From positions 1 to 64,000 of the forward strand of contig JAGQYM010000010.1 in the NCBI GenBank assembly GCA_020436085.1: a stretch of DNA of 64,000 nt. Direction: 5' to 3'. A program made the position numbers and the translations under genes. Below, one piece after another: positions 55,939 to 64,000 of the stretch (positions within the stretch are counted from its first letter, which is position 1; every line of letters begins with the position of its first letter). This DNA comes from Cyclobacteriaceae bacterium. GTDB lineage: Bacteria > Bacteroidota > Bacteroidia > Cytophagales > Cyclobacteriaceae. The notes below the pieces were generated by a model, which did no database searches, was not told the origin of the DNA, and saw only the letters and a program-made list of their open reading frames with translations.

Positions 55939-56177
55939 GACGACCTGAGTGTAAGAATGTGAGCAGAAAATGTTCTGATGGTTGGGTAATCAAAAAACAT
56001 CAATGGGTTGAGATCAACGCCAAGTTCATTCTCTAATTTTTCAAGCAAGTAAATCGAGTTGATTGAATCAAGACCGAATGTGGCCCAATGTTTATCCGGA
56101 CTCACCAATTCCAAATCAAGTTGTGTTTCTTCTGAAACTATGCGGGAGACCAATTGAATTAAATCCGACTCAGACAT
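55935..56177 (-). CDS. Acyl carrier protein
   Basis: An 80-residue carrier protein. The phosphopantetheine serine is in WATFGLDSINSIYLLEKLE. I prefer the ATG at 56177-56175, which overlaps the ligase stop as TAATG; an ATG at 56186 in the same frame adds three residues. It is too far from fatty-acid synthesis genes to be the housekeeping AcpP and is flanked by its likely loading enzyme (ligase) and a P450 that may act on the bound chain. Confidence 0.88.
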   Translation of the reverse strand: MSESDLIQLVSRIVSEETQLDLELVSPDKHWATFGLDSINSIYLLEKLENELGVDLNPLMFFDYPTIRTFSAHILTLRSS

Positions 56178-57814
56178 TAATGCCATAGGGAATCATCTAG
56201 CTTTTTATCAAGATATAGTTTTTTACATTCTCCACGTCTGATTTTGCCACTAGTGGTTTTTGGAATAGAACCCTGAGCCATGAAAAGAATGTCGTGGACG
56301 GATAAGCCGAAGTGATCAAAAATATTTCCGCGAATCCTTTCAGCTGTTTCATCAGAGCTAAACCTATCCGCAGATTTTTTCACTTCCTGCATGATCACGA
56401 TTTTTTCAATCTGATCGTATTCGATTGAAAATGCTGCACAGGCAGAACGAAGAAAGATATCACTTGAGAGTGAAGTAACGTACTCAAGGTCTTCTGCAAA
56501 ATACTGTGCACCCCTAATAATAATCGTGTCTTTAAGTCGGCCCGTAACGAATAGTTCGCCTCCACTGAGCAGCCCGATGTCGCCAGTCCTTAGATAAGTT
56601 CTGCTTTCATCGTCAATATCAATGGTGAAATTAACCTCGGTTGTTTTTTCAGGGTCATTGAAATAGCCCTTGGTGATAGTTGGCCCATGAAGAATGATTT
56701 CACCTTGTTGGCCTTCCTTTAAAAGTTGACCACTATCCGGATCAATGATCTGAATGTCTATTCCTGGTATAGGCAAACCGAGCCCTACATAGGTTGCCAA
56801 CGTGTTATCAGGCGACAGGTAGTTGAGCTTTGCATTCCTCGACTTGCATGTGACCATGAGTGTAGCTTCAGCCAAGCCGTATCCCGGTGTAAAATGATTG
56901 GATTTGAATCCCGTGCTTTTGAAGTGATTGGCAAATCGATCTAATGTGTTCTTTCTTACAGGCTCAGCGCTCACGTAGATGTGAGTCAAACTTGAAAGGT
57001 CAAGCTTTTCTGCGTCCGCCTTATTCACTTTGTCGACACATAGATCCAAAATAAAATTAGGCCCACCAGTATGTGTTATGCGAAAATTCTCGATTGCCTT
57101 TAACCAAACGATAGGGTTCGCTACCACTGTTCGTGGTGAGGCAATTACACCTTTGCATTGATTGTAAAGAGGAGACAAGAGACCATCAATAAGTCCCATA
57201 TCGTGGTAGTGAGGAAGCCACGAAAAGCAAACGCTTTCCTTGTTCAATCCGAAGTGAGTCTTGATGGCTTGAAGGTTGTGTTCAAGGTTACTAAAGCTAA
57301 TGGTAACGCCTTTAGGTTGTGACGTTGAGCCAGAGGTGTATTGAATTAAAGCGATATCATCTCCATCTGGAAGCTCCAGGCCTTCAGTCAAACCATCTCC
57401 ATTTTTGACCTCAAGTAACTTAATAGTGTCCCTAATATCACTTGGGATCAGTTGATCGATCCGTGGCCGCAGGGAAGGACTGGTGATTATCGCATCAGGC
57501 TGAGCATGCACCAGAAAATGTTTAAACAATTCCTGCGTCTTTGGTTTAGGGATGGCTATGGGGATGGCGACAACTCGACTTAAAAAGCAACCTAATAATC
57601 CATACACGAATTCAAATCCAGTGTCAAAAATCAGCAAAGCTCGTTTCGAGCCGGATAAAGTGGAAGCAGTTGATTGGACTCCTTGAAGGAGCTCCCTGGC
57701 AGTAAGCTTAGAGGTAGAGTGGTCATCTCCAACTAATGAGTACACTACCTGGTCAGGATTGTTCTTCAACCAGATGAGTGTATCATTCAGAAAGGTCTTG
57801 GTCTTGGAAGTCAC
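56177..57814 (-). CDS. Fatty-acyl-AMP ligase (FAAL-type)
   Basis: About 545 residues of an ANL-superfamily ligase. The AMP-binding loop is LIQYTSGSTSQPKGVTISF; CFSWLPHYHDMGLIDGLLSP and HFTPGYGLAEATLMVTCKS are hallmarks of FAAL enzymes; YLRTGDIGLL and TTSGKIRRGECKKLY mark the C-terminal lid. FAALs activate fatty acids as acyl-AMP and load them on an acyl carrier protein, here the product of the next gene. No ATG is available: GTG at 57814 is used here, and TTG at 57823 is the alternative. First gene of a three-gene minus-strand unit with ACP and P450. Confidence 0.9.
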   Translation of the reverse strand: MTSKTKTFLNDTLIWLKNNPDQVVYSLVGDDHSTSKLTARELLQGVQSTASTLSGSKRALLIFDTGFEFVYGLLGCFLSRVVAIPIAIPKPKTQELFKHFLVHAQPDAIITSPSLRPRIDQLIPSDIRDTIKLLEVKNGDGLTEGLELPDGDDIALIQYTSGSTSQPKGVTISFSNLEHNLQAIKTHFGLNKESVCFSWLPHYHDMGLIDGLLSPLYNQCKGVIASPRTVVANPIVWLKAIENFRITHTGGPNFILDLCVDKVNKADAEKLDLSSLTHIYVSAEPVRKNTLDRFANHFKSTGFKSNHFTPGYGLAEATLMVTCKSRNAKLNYLSPDNTLATYVGLGLPIPGIDIQIIDPDSGQLLKEGQQGEIILHGPTITKGYFNDPEKTTEVNFTIDIDDESRTYLRTGDIGLLSGGELFVTGRLKDTIIIRGAQYFAEDLEYVTSLSSDIFLRSACAAFSIEYDQIEKIVIMQEVKKSADRFSSDETAERIRGNIFDHFGLSVHDILFMAQGSIPKTTSGKIRRGECKKLYLDKKLDDSLWH

Positions 57815-57937
57815 GATGTGCAAAGCCGCCAGAGATGATTAGATAAAGTGAAATTATCGCTTTGGATGAACTTTTAAGATGGAATAAAGGTATTATTTTG
57901 GCTTTTTAGCGATGCGAGCACCAACTTTGGCAGATCA

Positions 57938-58954
57938 ATGAGACAAATTATATTCTTCTTCATAATCGCAATTCTGACAAGTTGTTCTGAGAGTTTGGAG
58001 AGTCGGCTTCAGAAGTTTTTGGGAAAGGGAAATGAAGCTCTGGCTAACAAGAATTTTGATCAGGCCGCAGCGTACTTCGAGGAGTCACTTGCTCTTGATC
58101 CCTGCTTTCTGGATGGCTTGAACAACCTGGGTACAACCTATTTCAGACAACAAAAATTTGAACAGGCTCTGGAGCTTTATAACAAATCAATTGAATGCGA
58201 TCCGAACTACCTTGATGCGTATTTTAATAGAGCCAATACTTTTTATGAGTTGAAAGAATACTACAGCGCGCTCAAGGACCTCGAAACTCTTCAATCCGGA
58301 AAGCCCGATACCGCCATCGTTTACTTTACAAAGGGCCTGGTGTACACAAGACTAAGAGATTTTCAAGCTGCAAAACAATCTTTTGTAAATGCCTATCGCC
58401 TGAAAAATGACGTGGAGTATCTTGTCAATAAAGCAAACGTGTTGTACTACTTAACGGAGTATGACAGTGCAAAACTGGATTTAGAAATTGCGATGGCGAC
58501 AAAGCCAGATGAGCCAAACATCTATAACACGCTTTCGCTAATTGCCACAGATGAGAAGGATTATGATCAAGCGCTCATTGATATTAACAAAGCTATCAGT
58601 CTTTTGCCAAATGAGCCATACTTCATTAATAATAGGGGCTACATCTATTTAATTCAAGGTGATTTGGAAAATGCGGAAACAGATATCAACAATAGTATTT
58701 CTGCTGATCCATCCAACGGCTGGGCTTATCGCAACAAGGGGTTGTTTTACTTGATGAAGGAAGACTACGCCAATGCAGAACGATTGTTGACGCAGGCGTT
58801 GGATATGGATCCTTTTATTGACAAAATACATTTCTATCTGGGAATGGCTTATCTTAAAAATAATAAGCAGTCTCAAGCATGCGAGCAATTTGAGCTATCG
58901 GAGCAAGCAGGTGATGCCATGATGACAACCTCGTTACTAAAACTGTGTAAATGA
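57938..58954 (+). CDS. TPR-repeat lipoprotein
   Basis: A 338-residue lipoprotein (MRQIIFFFIIAILTSCSESL, lipobox ILTSC) followed by about eight tetratricopeptide repeats, for example FDQAAAYFEESLALDPCFLD, FEQALELYNKSIECDPNYLD and YDQALIDINKAISLLPNEPY. The solenoid probably serves as a protein-protein scaffold on the periplasmic face of a membrane. It has no enzymatic motif. Its stop overlaps the ATG of the NUDIX gene (ATGA), so the two are co-translated; a functional link is not obvious. Confidence 0.9.
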   Translation: MRQIIFFFIIAILTSCSESLESRLQKFLGKGNEALANKNFDQAAAYFEESLALDPCFLDGLNNLGTTYFRQQKFEQALELYNKSIECDPNYLDAYFNRANTFYELKEYYSALKDLETLQSGKPDTAIVYFTKGLVYTRLRDFQAAKQSFVNAYRLKNDVEYLVNKANVLYYLTEYDSAKLDLEIAMATKPDEPNIYNTLSLIATDEKDYDQALIDINKAISLLPNEPYFINNRGYIYLIQGDLENAETDINNSISADPSNGWAYRNKGLFYLMKEDYANAERLLTQALDMDPFIDKIHFYLGMAYLKNNKQSQACEQFELSEQAGDAMMTTSLLKLCK

Positions 58955-59586
58955 TTGATTTTGAGAAGTTGGTATTGCAGTTGGAGGACCGGTTGAAACA
59001 GCCGTTGCCTGGCCCCAAAGCCCATGAGCGGATGAGAGCCATCCCTGTCGGAAATTCCATCCCTCGTTTTGCTCACAAGATTCCGCCAAAGCCTGGCGGT
59101 GTTTTGATAGTGCTTTATCCGGACAACGGGAAAATTTGGTTTCCTCTTATTAAGAGACCTGATTATCCCGGATTACATAGCGGTCAGGTAAGCTTCCCTG
59201 GCGGCAAAACAGAGCCGGGTGAGGATGCCGTTACCACGGCATTGAGGGAAGGGAATGAGGAAATCGGGATTGCGCAATCAGACGTAAAGGTGATCGGCAG
59301 GCTCAGTGATTTCTTCGTAATACCCAGTAATTTTATGGTCACACCAATTGTTGGTTACACCAATAGCAAACCCGCACTCAAAGCTGACCCCATAGAAGTG
59401 GCTCGCATTCTTTATGGTGATCTGGATTCGATCTTACCCGAATCAATGATTGTAGAGAAGGAAATTATCGCTGCTCAATCATTTAAAATGAGAGCGCCCC
59501 ACTTCGAGATCGAAAACGAAATCGTGTGGGGCGCTACCGCTATGATGTTAAATGAATTTCGAACTATTCTGAACGAGATTCTTTAG
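58951..59586 (+). CDS. NUDIX hydrolase, CoA pyrophosphatase-like
   Basis: A 211-residue NUDIX protein. The Nudix box GX5EX7REUXEEXGU is present as GGKTEPGEDAVTTALREGNE followed by EIGI. The preceding SGQVSFPGG is the CoA-pyrophosphatase (UPF0035) hallmark. It likely cleaves CoA or acyl-CoA to phosphopantetheine and 3',5'-ADP in the cytoplasm. It overlaps the TPR gene by four bases and ends 10 bases before the convergent ferritin gene. Confidence 0.9.
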   Translation: MIDFEKLVLQLEDRLKQPLPGPKAHERMRAIPVGNSIPRFAHKIPPKPGGVLIVLYPDNGKIWFPLIKRPDYPGLHSGQVSFPGGKTEPGEDAVTTALREGNEEIGIAQSDVKVIGRLSDFFVIPSNFMVTPIVGYTNSKPALKADPIEVARILYGDLDSILPESMIVEKEIIAAQSFKMRAPHFEIENEIVWGATAMMLNEFRTILNEIL

Positions 59587-59596
59587 CGTAAACTAG

Positions 59597-60154
59597 CTAT
59601 TGTGATTGGGCAACTTTTGCAGCGTATGCTTCTAGCTTTCCAATCTCTTGGTCAATCATAAACAAGCCAACGCCCTCTTCGCCAATCAGGTCAAAGAGTT
59701 CGACAGCTCTGCGTGCCAAAGTTTCCTCCTCACGCTGTTCACTAACAAACCACTGCAGGAAGTTGAATGTTGCAAAGTCTTTGATTTTGAAACAGTGATC
59801 AACCAGTTCATTGATCGACTCTGTGACAGCTATTTCGTGCTTCAGGGTCTGATCAAATACCTCACGCAGACTTTTGAAGGTATGCTTGATACCCGTCACT
59901 TCTGGTTGCAGTGCATGACCACCAGCCGCATTAATGTACTTAAACAGCTTAAGCATATGCATACGCTCTTCTTCAGAGTGGTTGTAAAGAAACTGGCTGG
60001 ATACCTCATATCCCTGCGTTTCGCACCACGAAGCCATCGACAAGTAGTATGCTGATGACTTGCCCTCCATCACGATTTGCTTATTGAGCATCGCCTCAGT
60101 TTCCTTGGTGAGAGATCGGGTAGGGGTGATCATTTGCTTTGACTGTTTCTTCAT
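59597..60154 (-). CDS. Ferritin
   Basis: A 185-residue non-haem ferritin. Ferroxidase-centre residues appear in EGKSSAYYLSMASWCETQGY, NHSEEERMHMLKL and SEQREEETLARR, in a four-helix bundle. It stores iron as ferric mineral in a 24-mer shell. The first 10-15 residues (MKKQSKQMITPTRSL) are an extension; a second ATG at 60133 would remove seven of them. It follows the aconitase gene by 3 bases on the same strand, an iron-related pairing that could reflect shared control. Confidence 0.94.
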   Translation of the reverse strand: MKKQSKQMITPTRSLTKETEAMLNKQIVMEGKSSAYYLSMASWCETQGYEVSSQFLYNHSEEERMHMLKLFKYINAAGGHALQPEVTGIKHTFKSLREVFDQTLKHEIAVTESINELVDHCFKIKDFATFNFLQWFVSEQREEETLARRAVELFDLIGEEGVGLFMIDQEIGKLEAYAAKVAQSQ

Positions 60155-60157
60155 AAC

Positions 60158-60427
60158 TTATCTTCTTTTTTTCGCTGCTTTCTTCTTCACGACTTTTTTC
60201 GTAGCCTTCTTCGCTGCCTTCTTAACCTTGCGCGTAGTTTTCTTTACCGCCTTCTTTACTTTCTTGGCGGTTTTCTTAACCTTTTTAGCCGCCTTCTTGG
60301 TAGCTTTTTTTGCCTTGGCCTTCACTTTCTTAGCTTGCTTCTTGGCGGCTTTCTTCACCTTCTTCGCAGCTTTTTTCACTTTCTTGGCTGCCTTTTTCTT
60401 AGGAGCCGCTTTCTTGGCCGCCTTGGC
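60158..60427 (-). repeat. Low-complexity segment coding the Lys/Ala tail of aconitase
   Basis: Degenerate repeats of AAG/AAA and GCC/GTT codons encode units such as [20 protein letters not shown] and [17 protein letters not shown]. The period is about 4 to 7 codons and is imperfect. Such DNA is prone to slippage, so tail length may vary among strains. Confidence 0.85.
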
Positions 60428-62680
60428 ACCCGCAATCAGATTAAGCGCTGACCCTGCTTTAAACCATCCGATCTGTCCTTCGTTGTAGCTATGGTTCACT
60501 TTGATTGTGTCTTTAGTGCCATCGCTATGATTTAGTACCAGTGTCAGTTGCTTGTCAGGAGCAAAGCTTACCAGATCAATGATGTCAATCGTATCATCTT
60601 CTTTCACCTTGTTGTAGTCTGCCTCGTTGGCAAACGTCAACGCCAGCATGCCTTGCTTCTTCAGGTTTGTCTCATGGATACGCGCGAATGACTTCACCAG
60701 AATGGCCCTGATGCCGAGGTGACGGGGTTGCATGGCCGCGTGCTCACGCGATGAACCTTCACCGTAATTGTGATCACCCACTACAATTGTTGGAACACCC
60801 GCCTTTTTGTATGCACGTTGTGTATCGGGTACAGCACCATATTGTCCTGTGATTTGACTCTTAACGTTGTCTGTTTTGTCATTGAAGAAATTCACAGCAC
60901 CTGTAAGCGTGTTGTTTGAAATATTGTCCAGGTGACCGCGGAATCGCAACCACGGACCCGCCATAGAGATGTGGTCAGTAGTACACTTTCCCTTTGCCTT
61001 GATCAACAACTTCATGCCGGTCAGGTTCTTTCCATCCCACGCTTTGAAAGGGCTTAGTGCCTGAAGTCGCTTTGAGTCTTTCGCGATCTTCACTTGCACC
61101 TTGCTTCCGTCTTTCGCAGGAGCGAGGTATCCGGCATCTTTTACTTCAAATCCATTGGGAGGAAACTCAACGCCAAGAGGTTCATCTAGTTTCACTTTCT
61201 CCCCATTTTCGTTGGTAAGCGTATCGGTCAAAGGGTTGAAGGTAAGATCACCCGAGATAGCAAAAGCAGTTGTGATTTCAGGTGAAGCCACGAACGCGTG
61301 CGTGTTCGGATTACCATCATTTCGCTTTGCGAAGTTGCGGTTGAATGAAGTGATGATTGAGTTTTTCCTGTTAGGGTCATTGGAGTGCCGCGCCCATTGA
61401 CCAATACAAGGTCCGCAAGCGTTTGCCAAAACAACTCCACCCATTTTTTCGAAAATACCCAGATACCCGTCACGGTCGACAGTGTACCTCACTTGCTCTG
61501 ATCCAGGGGTGATGGTAAACTCGGCTTTCGCTTTCAGTTTTTTATCAACAGCCTGCTTGGCCAGCGAGGCAGATCGGGTAATGTCCTCGTAAGAAGAGTT
61601 AGTACATGAGCCGATAAGACCAACCTCAAGACGCTGTGGCCAGTTGTTAGCTCTCACCTCATCGGCAAATTTCGAAATTGGAATAGCACGATCAGGAGTG
61701 AAAGGTCCATTCACATGAGGCTCTAACGTTGAGAGGTCGATCTCAATCACCTGATCGAAATACTTCTCTGGATTGGCATAAACTTCCGGATCTCCGGTAA
61801 GGTGCTCCTTAACTTTATCCGCCAGTGCTGCTACCTCTTTGCGGCCAGTACCACGAAGGTACTCGGCCATCTTCTCATCATATCCAAACGTAGAAGTTGT
61901 TGCTCCGATTTCGGCACCCATGTTACAGATCGTTCCTTTACCTGTACATGAAAGACTTGCCGCGCCCGGACCAAAGTATTCTACCACAGCTCCTGTTCCA
62001 CCTTTTACCGTAAGGATACCTGCCACTTTCAGGATCACGTCCTTGGATGCTGTCCATCCACTGAGCTTGCCCGTGAGTTTTACTCCTATGAGTTTAGGAA
62101 ATTTCAATTCCCAGGCCATTCCAGCCATCACATCCACGGCATCGGCACCACCCACACCAATAGCGATCATGCCAAGACCTCCGGCATTAACGGTGTGAGA
62201 GTCGGTACCAATCATCATTCCCCCGGGGAAGGCATAGTTTTCAAGTACTACCTGATGGATAATACCCGCCCCTGGCTTCCAGAAACCAATACCATACTTA
62301 TTTGATACGGACTCAAGAAAATTAAATACCTCGCCACTCGCGGTGATCGAATCCTTAAGGTCTTGCTTGGCGCCATTCTTAGCTAAAATCAGGTGATCGC
62401 AGTGCACAGTAGAAGGCACCTGAACCTGCGGGATACCCGCAGACATAAATTGAAGCAATGCCATCTGCGCGGTTGCATCTTGCATCGCTACCCGGTCGGG
62501 AGAAAAGTCAACGTATGATTTTCCGCGTGTAAAATTTTGAAGCGGCTGATCTTTATAGAGATGAGAATAGAGAATTTTTTCAGTGAGGGTTAGCGGCCTG
62601 TTGGCAATCTTTCTTGCCTTCGCAATTCGACCCGGCAGGTCTTTGTATACCGCCTTGATCATTTCTAAGTCAAACACCAT
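60158..62680 (-). CDS. Aconitate hydratase with a lysine-rich C-terminal tail
   Basis: An 840-residue aconitase of the mitochondrial type (start [20 protein letters not shown]). The [4Fe-4S] ligands are in [12 protein letters not shown] and [12 protein letters not shown]. The C-terminal swivel domain includes [13 protein letters not shown] and [15 protein letters not shown]. The enzyme domain ends near residue 750 ([16 protein letters not shown]). It is followed by about 89 residues of Lys/Ala/Val with 49 basic and no acidic residues, resembling histone-H1-type tails. The base function is citrate-isocitrate isomerisation in the TCA cycle. The tail is unusual for aconitase and could bind DNA, RNA or polyphosphate (inference). 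Confidence 0.95.
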   Translation of the reverse strand: MVFDLEMIKAVYKDLPGRIAKARKIANRPLTLTEKILYSHLYKDQPLQNFTRGKSYVDFSPDRVAMQDATAQMALLQFMSAGIPQVQVPSTVHCDHLILAKNGAKQDLKDSITASGEVFNFLESVSNKYGIGFWKPGAGIIHQVVLENYAFPGGMMIGTDSHTVNAGGLGMIAIGVGGADAVDVMAGMAWELKFPKLIGVKLTGKLSGWTASKDVILKVAGILTVKGGTGAVVEYFGPGAASLSCTGKGTICNMGAEIGATTSTFGYDEKMAEYLRGTGRKEVAALADKVKEHLTGDPEVYANPEKYFDQVIEIDLSTLEPHVNGPFTPDRAIPISKFADEVRANNWPQRLEVGLIGSCTNSSYEDITRSASLAKQAVDKKLKAKAEFTITPGSEQVRYTVDRDGYLGIFEKMGGVVLANACGPCIGQWARHSNDPNRKNSIITSFNRNFAKRNDGNPNTHAFVASPEITTAFAISGDLTFNPLTDTLTNENGEKVKLDEPLGVEFPPNGFEVKDAGYLAPAKDGSKVQVKIAKDSKRLQALSPFKAWDGKNLTGMKLLIKAKGKCTTDHISMAGPWLRFRGHLDNISNNTLTGAVNFFNDKTDNVKSQITGQYGAVPDTQRAYKKAGVPTIVVGDHNYGEGSSREHAAMQPRHLGIRAILVKSFARIHETNLKKQGMLALTFANEADYNKVKEDDTIDIIDLVSFAPDKQLTLVLNHSDGTKDTIKVNHSYNEGQIGWFKAGSALNLIAGAKAAKKAAPKKKAAKKVKKAAKKVKKAAKKQAKKVKAKAKKATKKAAKKVKKTAKKVKKAVKKTTRKVKKAAKKATKKVVKKKAAKKRR

Positions 62681-62823
62681 AGTAGTTTCGTAAAAGTTTA
62701 ATGCTAAACTACTAAAAAGGAGGGTGAATTAAGAATGGCCGGAACCCCAATTTTGCTGCAAAACAGCTCGTTTTAGTACATTTGGAGCCTAAGCCAGCGA
62801 TCGAAAACGATTGATACTCTTAT

Positions 62824-63513
62824 CTACTTGCTATTGATGTAGTTAAGGAATTCGCGCTTGATATTTTCGTCTTTGAACTTACCCGAAAAATACGCTGTAC
62901 CCGTTTTACTGTTGGTGTCGCCAACTCCTCGCGAAGCCACACACATGTGGTTGGCATCCATCACTACACCCACACTTTGTGTGTTTAGCGCACGCTCAAT
63001 TTCCTTTCCGATTTGAACTGTAAGTCTCTCCTGTACTTGTGGACGCTTCGAAAAATATTGAACTATGCGATTGATTTTAGAGAGTCCGATCACCTTTCCA
63101 GAACTAAAGTAAGCGACATGTGCCTTTCCATAAATAGGGACAAAGTGATGCTCGCAGTGACTATAGAATGTGATGTCTTTTTCAACCAACATCTGGTCGT
63201 AATTGTACTTGTTGTCGAACAAGCGTGCATGGGGTCTGTTCTTTGGGTTTAATCCGCTGAAGACTTCTTTCACATACATTTTAGCTACCCTGCGTGGTGT
63301 GCCGCTCAGGCTGTCGTCATTAAGATCAAGACCAAGGATGGTCATGATTTCCTTGAAATGCTTTTCAATCCTATCCACTTTTTGCTCGTCATCAAGATCG
63401 AAAGCATCCTGACGGATAGGAGTATCCCATGAACTCAATGGATGATCGTCATCAAACTCTTCGGTGTCAGGCTTAATGGGCTGGATATTCAACGAAATTT
63501 CTTTCTGTCTCAT
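62824..63513 (-). CDS. folE: GTP cyclohydrolase I
   Basis: About 229 residues from the ATG at 63513-63511 (MRQKEISLNIQPIKPDTEEF); a longer frame begins at TTG 63546 and is less likely. The catalytic core has ISGT-type start (SLSGTPRRVAKMYVKEVFSG), the zinc and substrate motif FYSHCEHHFVPIYGKAHVAY and QVQERLTVQIGKEIERAL, with the late Cys in NHMCVASRGV. It makes dihydroneopterin triphosphate from GTP, the first step of folate and queuosine synthesis. It overlaps the upstream queD gene by about 41 bases, so the pair is co-transcribed and the two steps are consecutive in queuosine synthesis. Confidence 0.96.
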   Translation of the reverse strand: MRQKEISLNIQPIKPDTEEFDDDHPLSSWDTPIRQDAFDLDDEQKVDRIEKHFKEIMTILGLDLNDDSLSGTPRRVAKMYVKEVFSGLNPKNRPHARLFDNKYNYDQMLVEKDITFYSHCEHHFVPIYGKAHVAYFSSGKVIGLSKINRIVQYFSKRPQVQERLTVQIGKEIERALNTQSVGVVMDANHMCVASRGVGDTNSKTGTAYFSGKFKDENIKREFLNYINSK

Positions 63514-63883
63514 AGAGTTTGATTTTAAGGTCGTATTGATTGTCAATCTGTTGCCTTAGTATTCGCCAGATGACAATGGCAATGTTCTCCGCTGTTGGAT
63601 TTAAGTTTTTAAAATAGGCGGTGTCCAGATTCAAGTTCTTGTGATCAAAGCGACTGGTCACATGCTCGCGAATCAGATCACTGAGCTTCTTCATGTCGTA
63701 GACGTACCCAGTATCAGAGTCAGGTTCACCTAAAAGGGTTACAATCAATTCATAATTATGCCCGTGGAAGTGAGGGTTACTACACTTGCCAAAGATTTGT
63801 TCATTTCGTTCGTCTGACCATTCAGGGTTGTATAACCGGTGAGCTGCGTTGAAATGTTCCTTTCTGGATACGGCTACTTTCAT
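63473..63883 (-). CDS. queD: 6-carboxy-tetrahydropterin synthase (QueD / PTPS family)
   Basis: A 136-residue PTPS-fold enzyme. Zinc-binding histidines are in KEHFNAAHRLYN and NPHFHGHNYELIVTL, the catalytic Cys in FGKCSNPHF, and a C-terminal substrate Glu in LYETERNFVEY. It uses the dihydroneopterin triphosphate made by FolE to form the queuosine precursor 6-carboxy-tetrahydropterin; pyruvoyl-tetrahydropterin synthase is the alternative. The ATG overlaps the stop of the next gene upstream. Confidence 0.93.
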   Translation of the reverse strand: MKVAVSRKEHFNAAHRLYNPEWSDERNEQIFGKCSNPHFHGHNYELIVTLLGEPDSDTGYVYDMKKLSDLIREHVTSRFDHKNLNLDTAYFKNLNPTAENIAIVIWRILRQQIDNQYDLKIKLYETERNFVEYPAH

Positions 63884-64000
63884 TCAATTAGACAAAGAAC
63901 ATCAAATTTGCCAAAAGGTTCTTCGTGGATATCGAAAATACCCAAATAAAGCCGAAAATGAGGTTGGTAGACTAGAAGTTGCTGATAGAGCGGTCGTGGA
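63880..64000 (-). CDS. C-terminal end of an unidentified protein (cut by window edge)
   Basis: An open minus-strand frame enters from beyond base 64000 and ends at TGA 63882-63880, overlapping the queD ATG as ATGA. The visible 39 residues (ending EEPFGKFDVLCLIE) do not identify a family. The four-base overlap supports a real gene in the queD-folE transcription unit. Confidence 0.55.
   Translation of the reverse strand, partial: PRPLYQQLLVYQPHFRLYLGIFDIHEEPFGKFDVLCLIE

Noticed and set aside
60060-60488. Plus-strand 142-residue hydrophobic frame opposite the aconitase tail
   Set aside because: Its Phe/Ala-rich sequence is the mirror of the Lys/Ala codon repeats on the other strand; it has no start context and no family features.
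61415-61426. GCAAGCGTTTGC, one base from the LacI-type operator
   Set aside because: It lies deep inside the aconitase coding region over conserved residues (LANACGP, near an iron-sulfur cysteine codon), far from any promoter, so a chance match is likely.
1-64000. CRISPR arrays, tRNA/rRNA genes, prophage or insertion sequences
   Set aside because: Reading by eye found no regularly spaced repeats, cloverleaf-like genes, phage structural genes or transposases; a tRNA or covariance-model search would be decisive.

Overview
The window is a 64-kb piece of a Bacteroidota chromosome, probably from the Cytophagales (the order is inferred). The phylum call rests on a SusC/SusD pair, very large FG-GAP/ASPIC lipoproteins, many short lipoprotein signal peptides, weak Shine-Dalgarno signals and a mitochondrial-type aconitase. 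Most of the window is one alpha-glucan and glucoside utilisation and storage locus, followed by ordinary chromosomal genes. I see no tRNA, rRNA, CRISPR array, transposase or integrase.

Region 1 (1-7.1 kb): an SLC45-type sugar transporter (cut by the window edge) and a GH31 alpha-glucosidase on the minus strand, a LacI-family repressor, then a GTG-started beta-phosphoglucomutase and a GH65 maltose phosphorylase on the plus strand. Region 2 (7.4-29.8 kb): a long plus-strand operon with SusC, SusD, a clear intra-operon terminator, three tandem ~1,100-residue FG-GAP/ASPIC lipoproteins, a GyrI-like membrane-anchored protein, a secreted GH65 that looks like a hydrolase, a vanadium-haloperoxidase/PAP2 lipoprotein, a second SLC45-type transporter, a ROK kinase and a PfkB kinase. 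Region 3 (29.8-30.8 kb): a HepT/MntA (HEPN/MNT) toxin-antitoxin pair lying between two 311-bp, about 90% identical copies of the 3' end of the PfkB gene. Region 4 (30.8-39.3 kb): an oxidative '3-keto-glycoside' module with an MFS transporter, a Gfo/Idh dehydrogenase, three sugar-phosphate-isomerase-like TIM barrels, a DUF1080 3-keto-disaccharide-hydrolase-like lipoprotein, and a GMC oxidoreductase with its gluconate-2-dehydrogenase-subunit-3-like partner. Region 5 (39.5-51 kb): a plus-strand alpha-glucan operon with a GH13 lipoprotein amylase, GlgE, a TreS-maltokinase fusion, GlgB and a GH57 enzyme. Region 6 (51-54.7 kb): ROK glucokinase, PfkA and Pgi on the minus strand. Region 7 (54.7-57.8 kb): a P450, acyl carrier protein and fatty-acyl-AMP ligase. 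Region 8 (57.9-64 kb): a TPR lipoprotein, a NUDIX CoA pyrophosphatase, ferritin, aconitase with an 89-residue lysine-rich tail, FolE, QueD and a partial gene.

Five copies of a 12-bp operator, GCAAACGTTTGC or GCAATCGTTTGC, sit only in promoter regions of regions 1, 2, 4 and 5. They suggest that the local LacI-type repressor coordinates surface capture (SusCD), periplasmic hydrolysis (GH31, GH65, amylase), cytoplasmic phosphorolysis (GH65 plus beta-PGM), the 3-keto module and GlgE-type glucan synthesis. The most unusual observations are a TreS domain whose catalytic Asp position is Pro, an aconitase with a histone-H1-like tail, and the toxin-antitoxin pair bracketed by a duplicated kinase 3' end.
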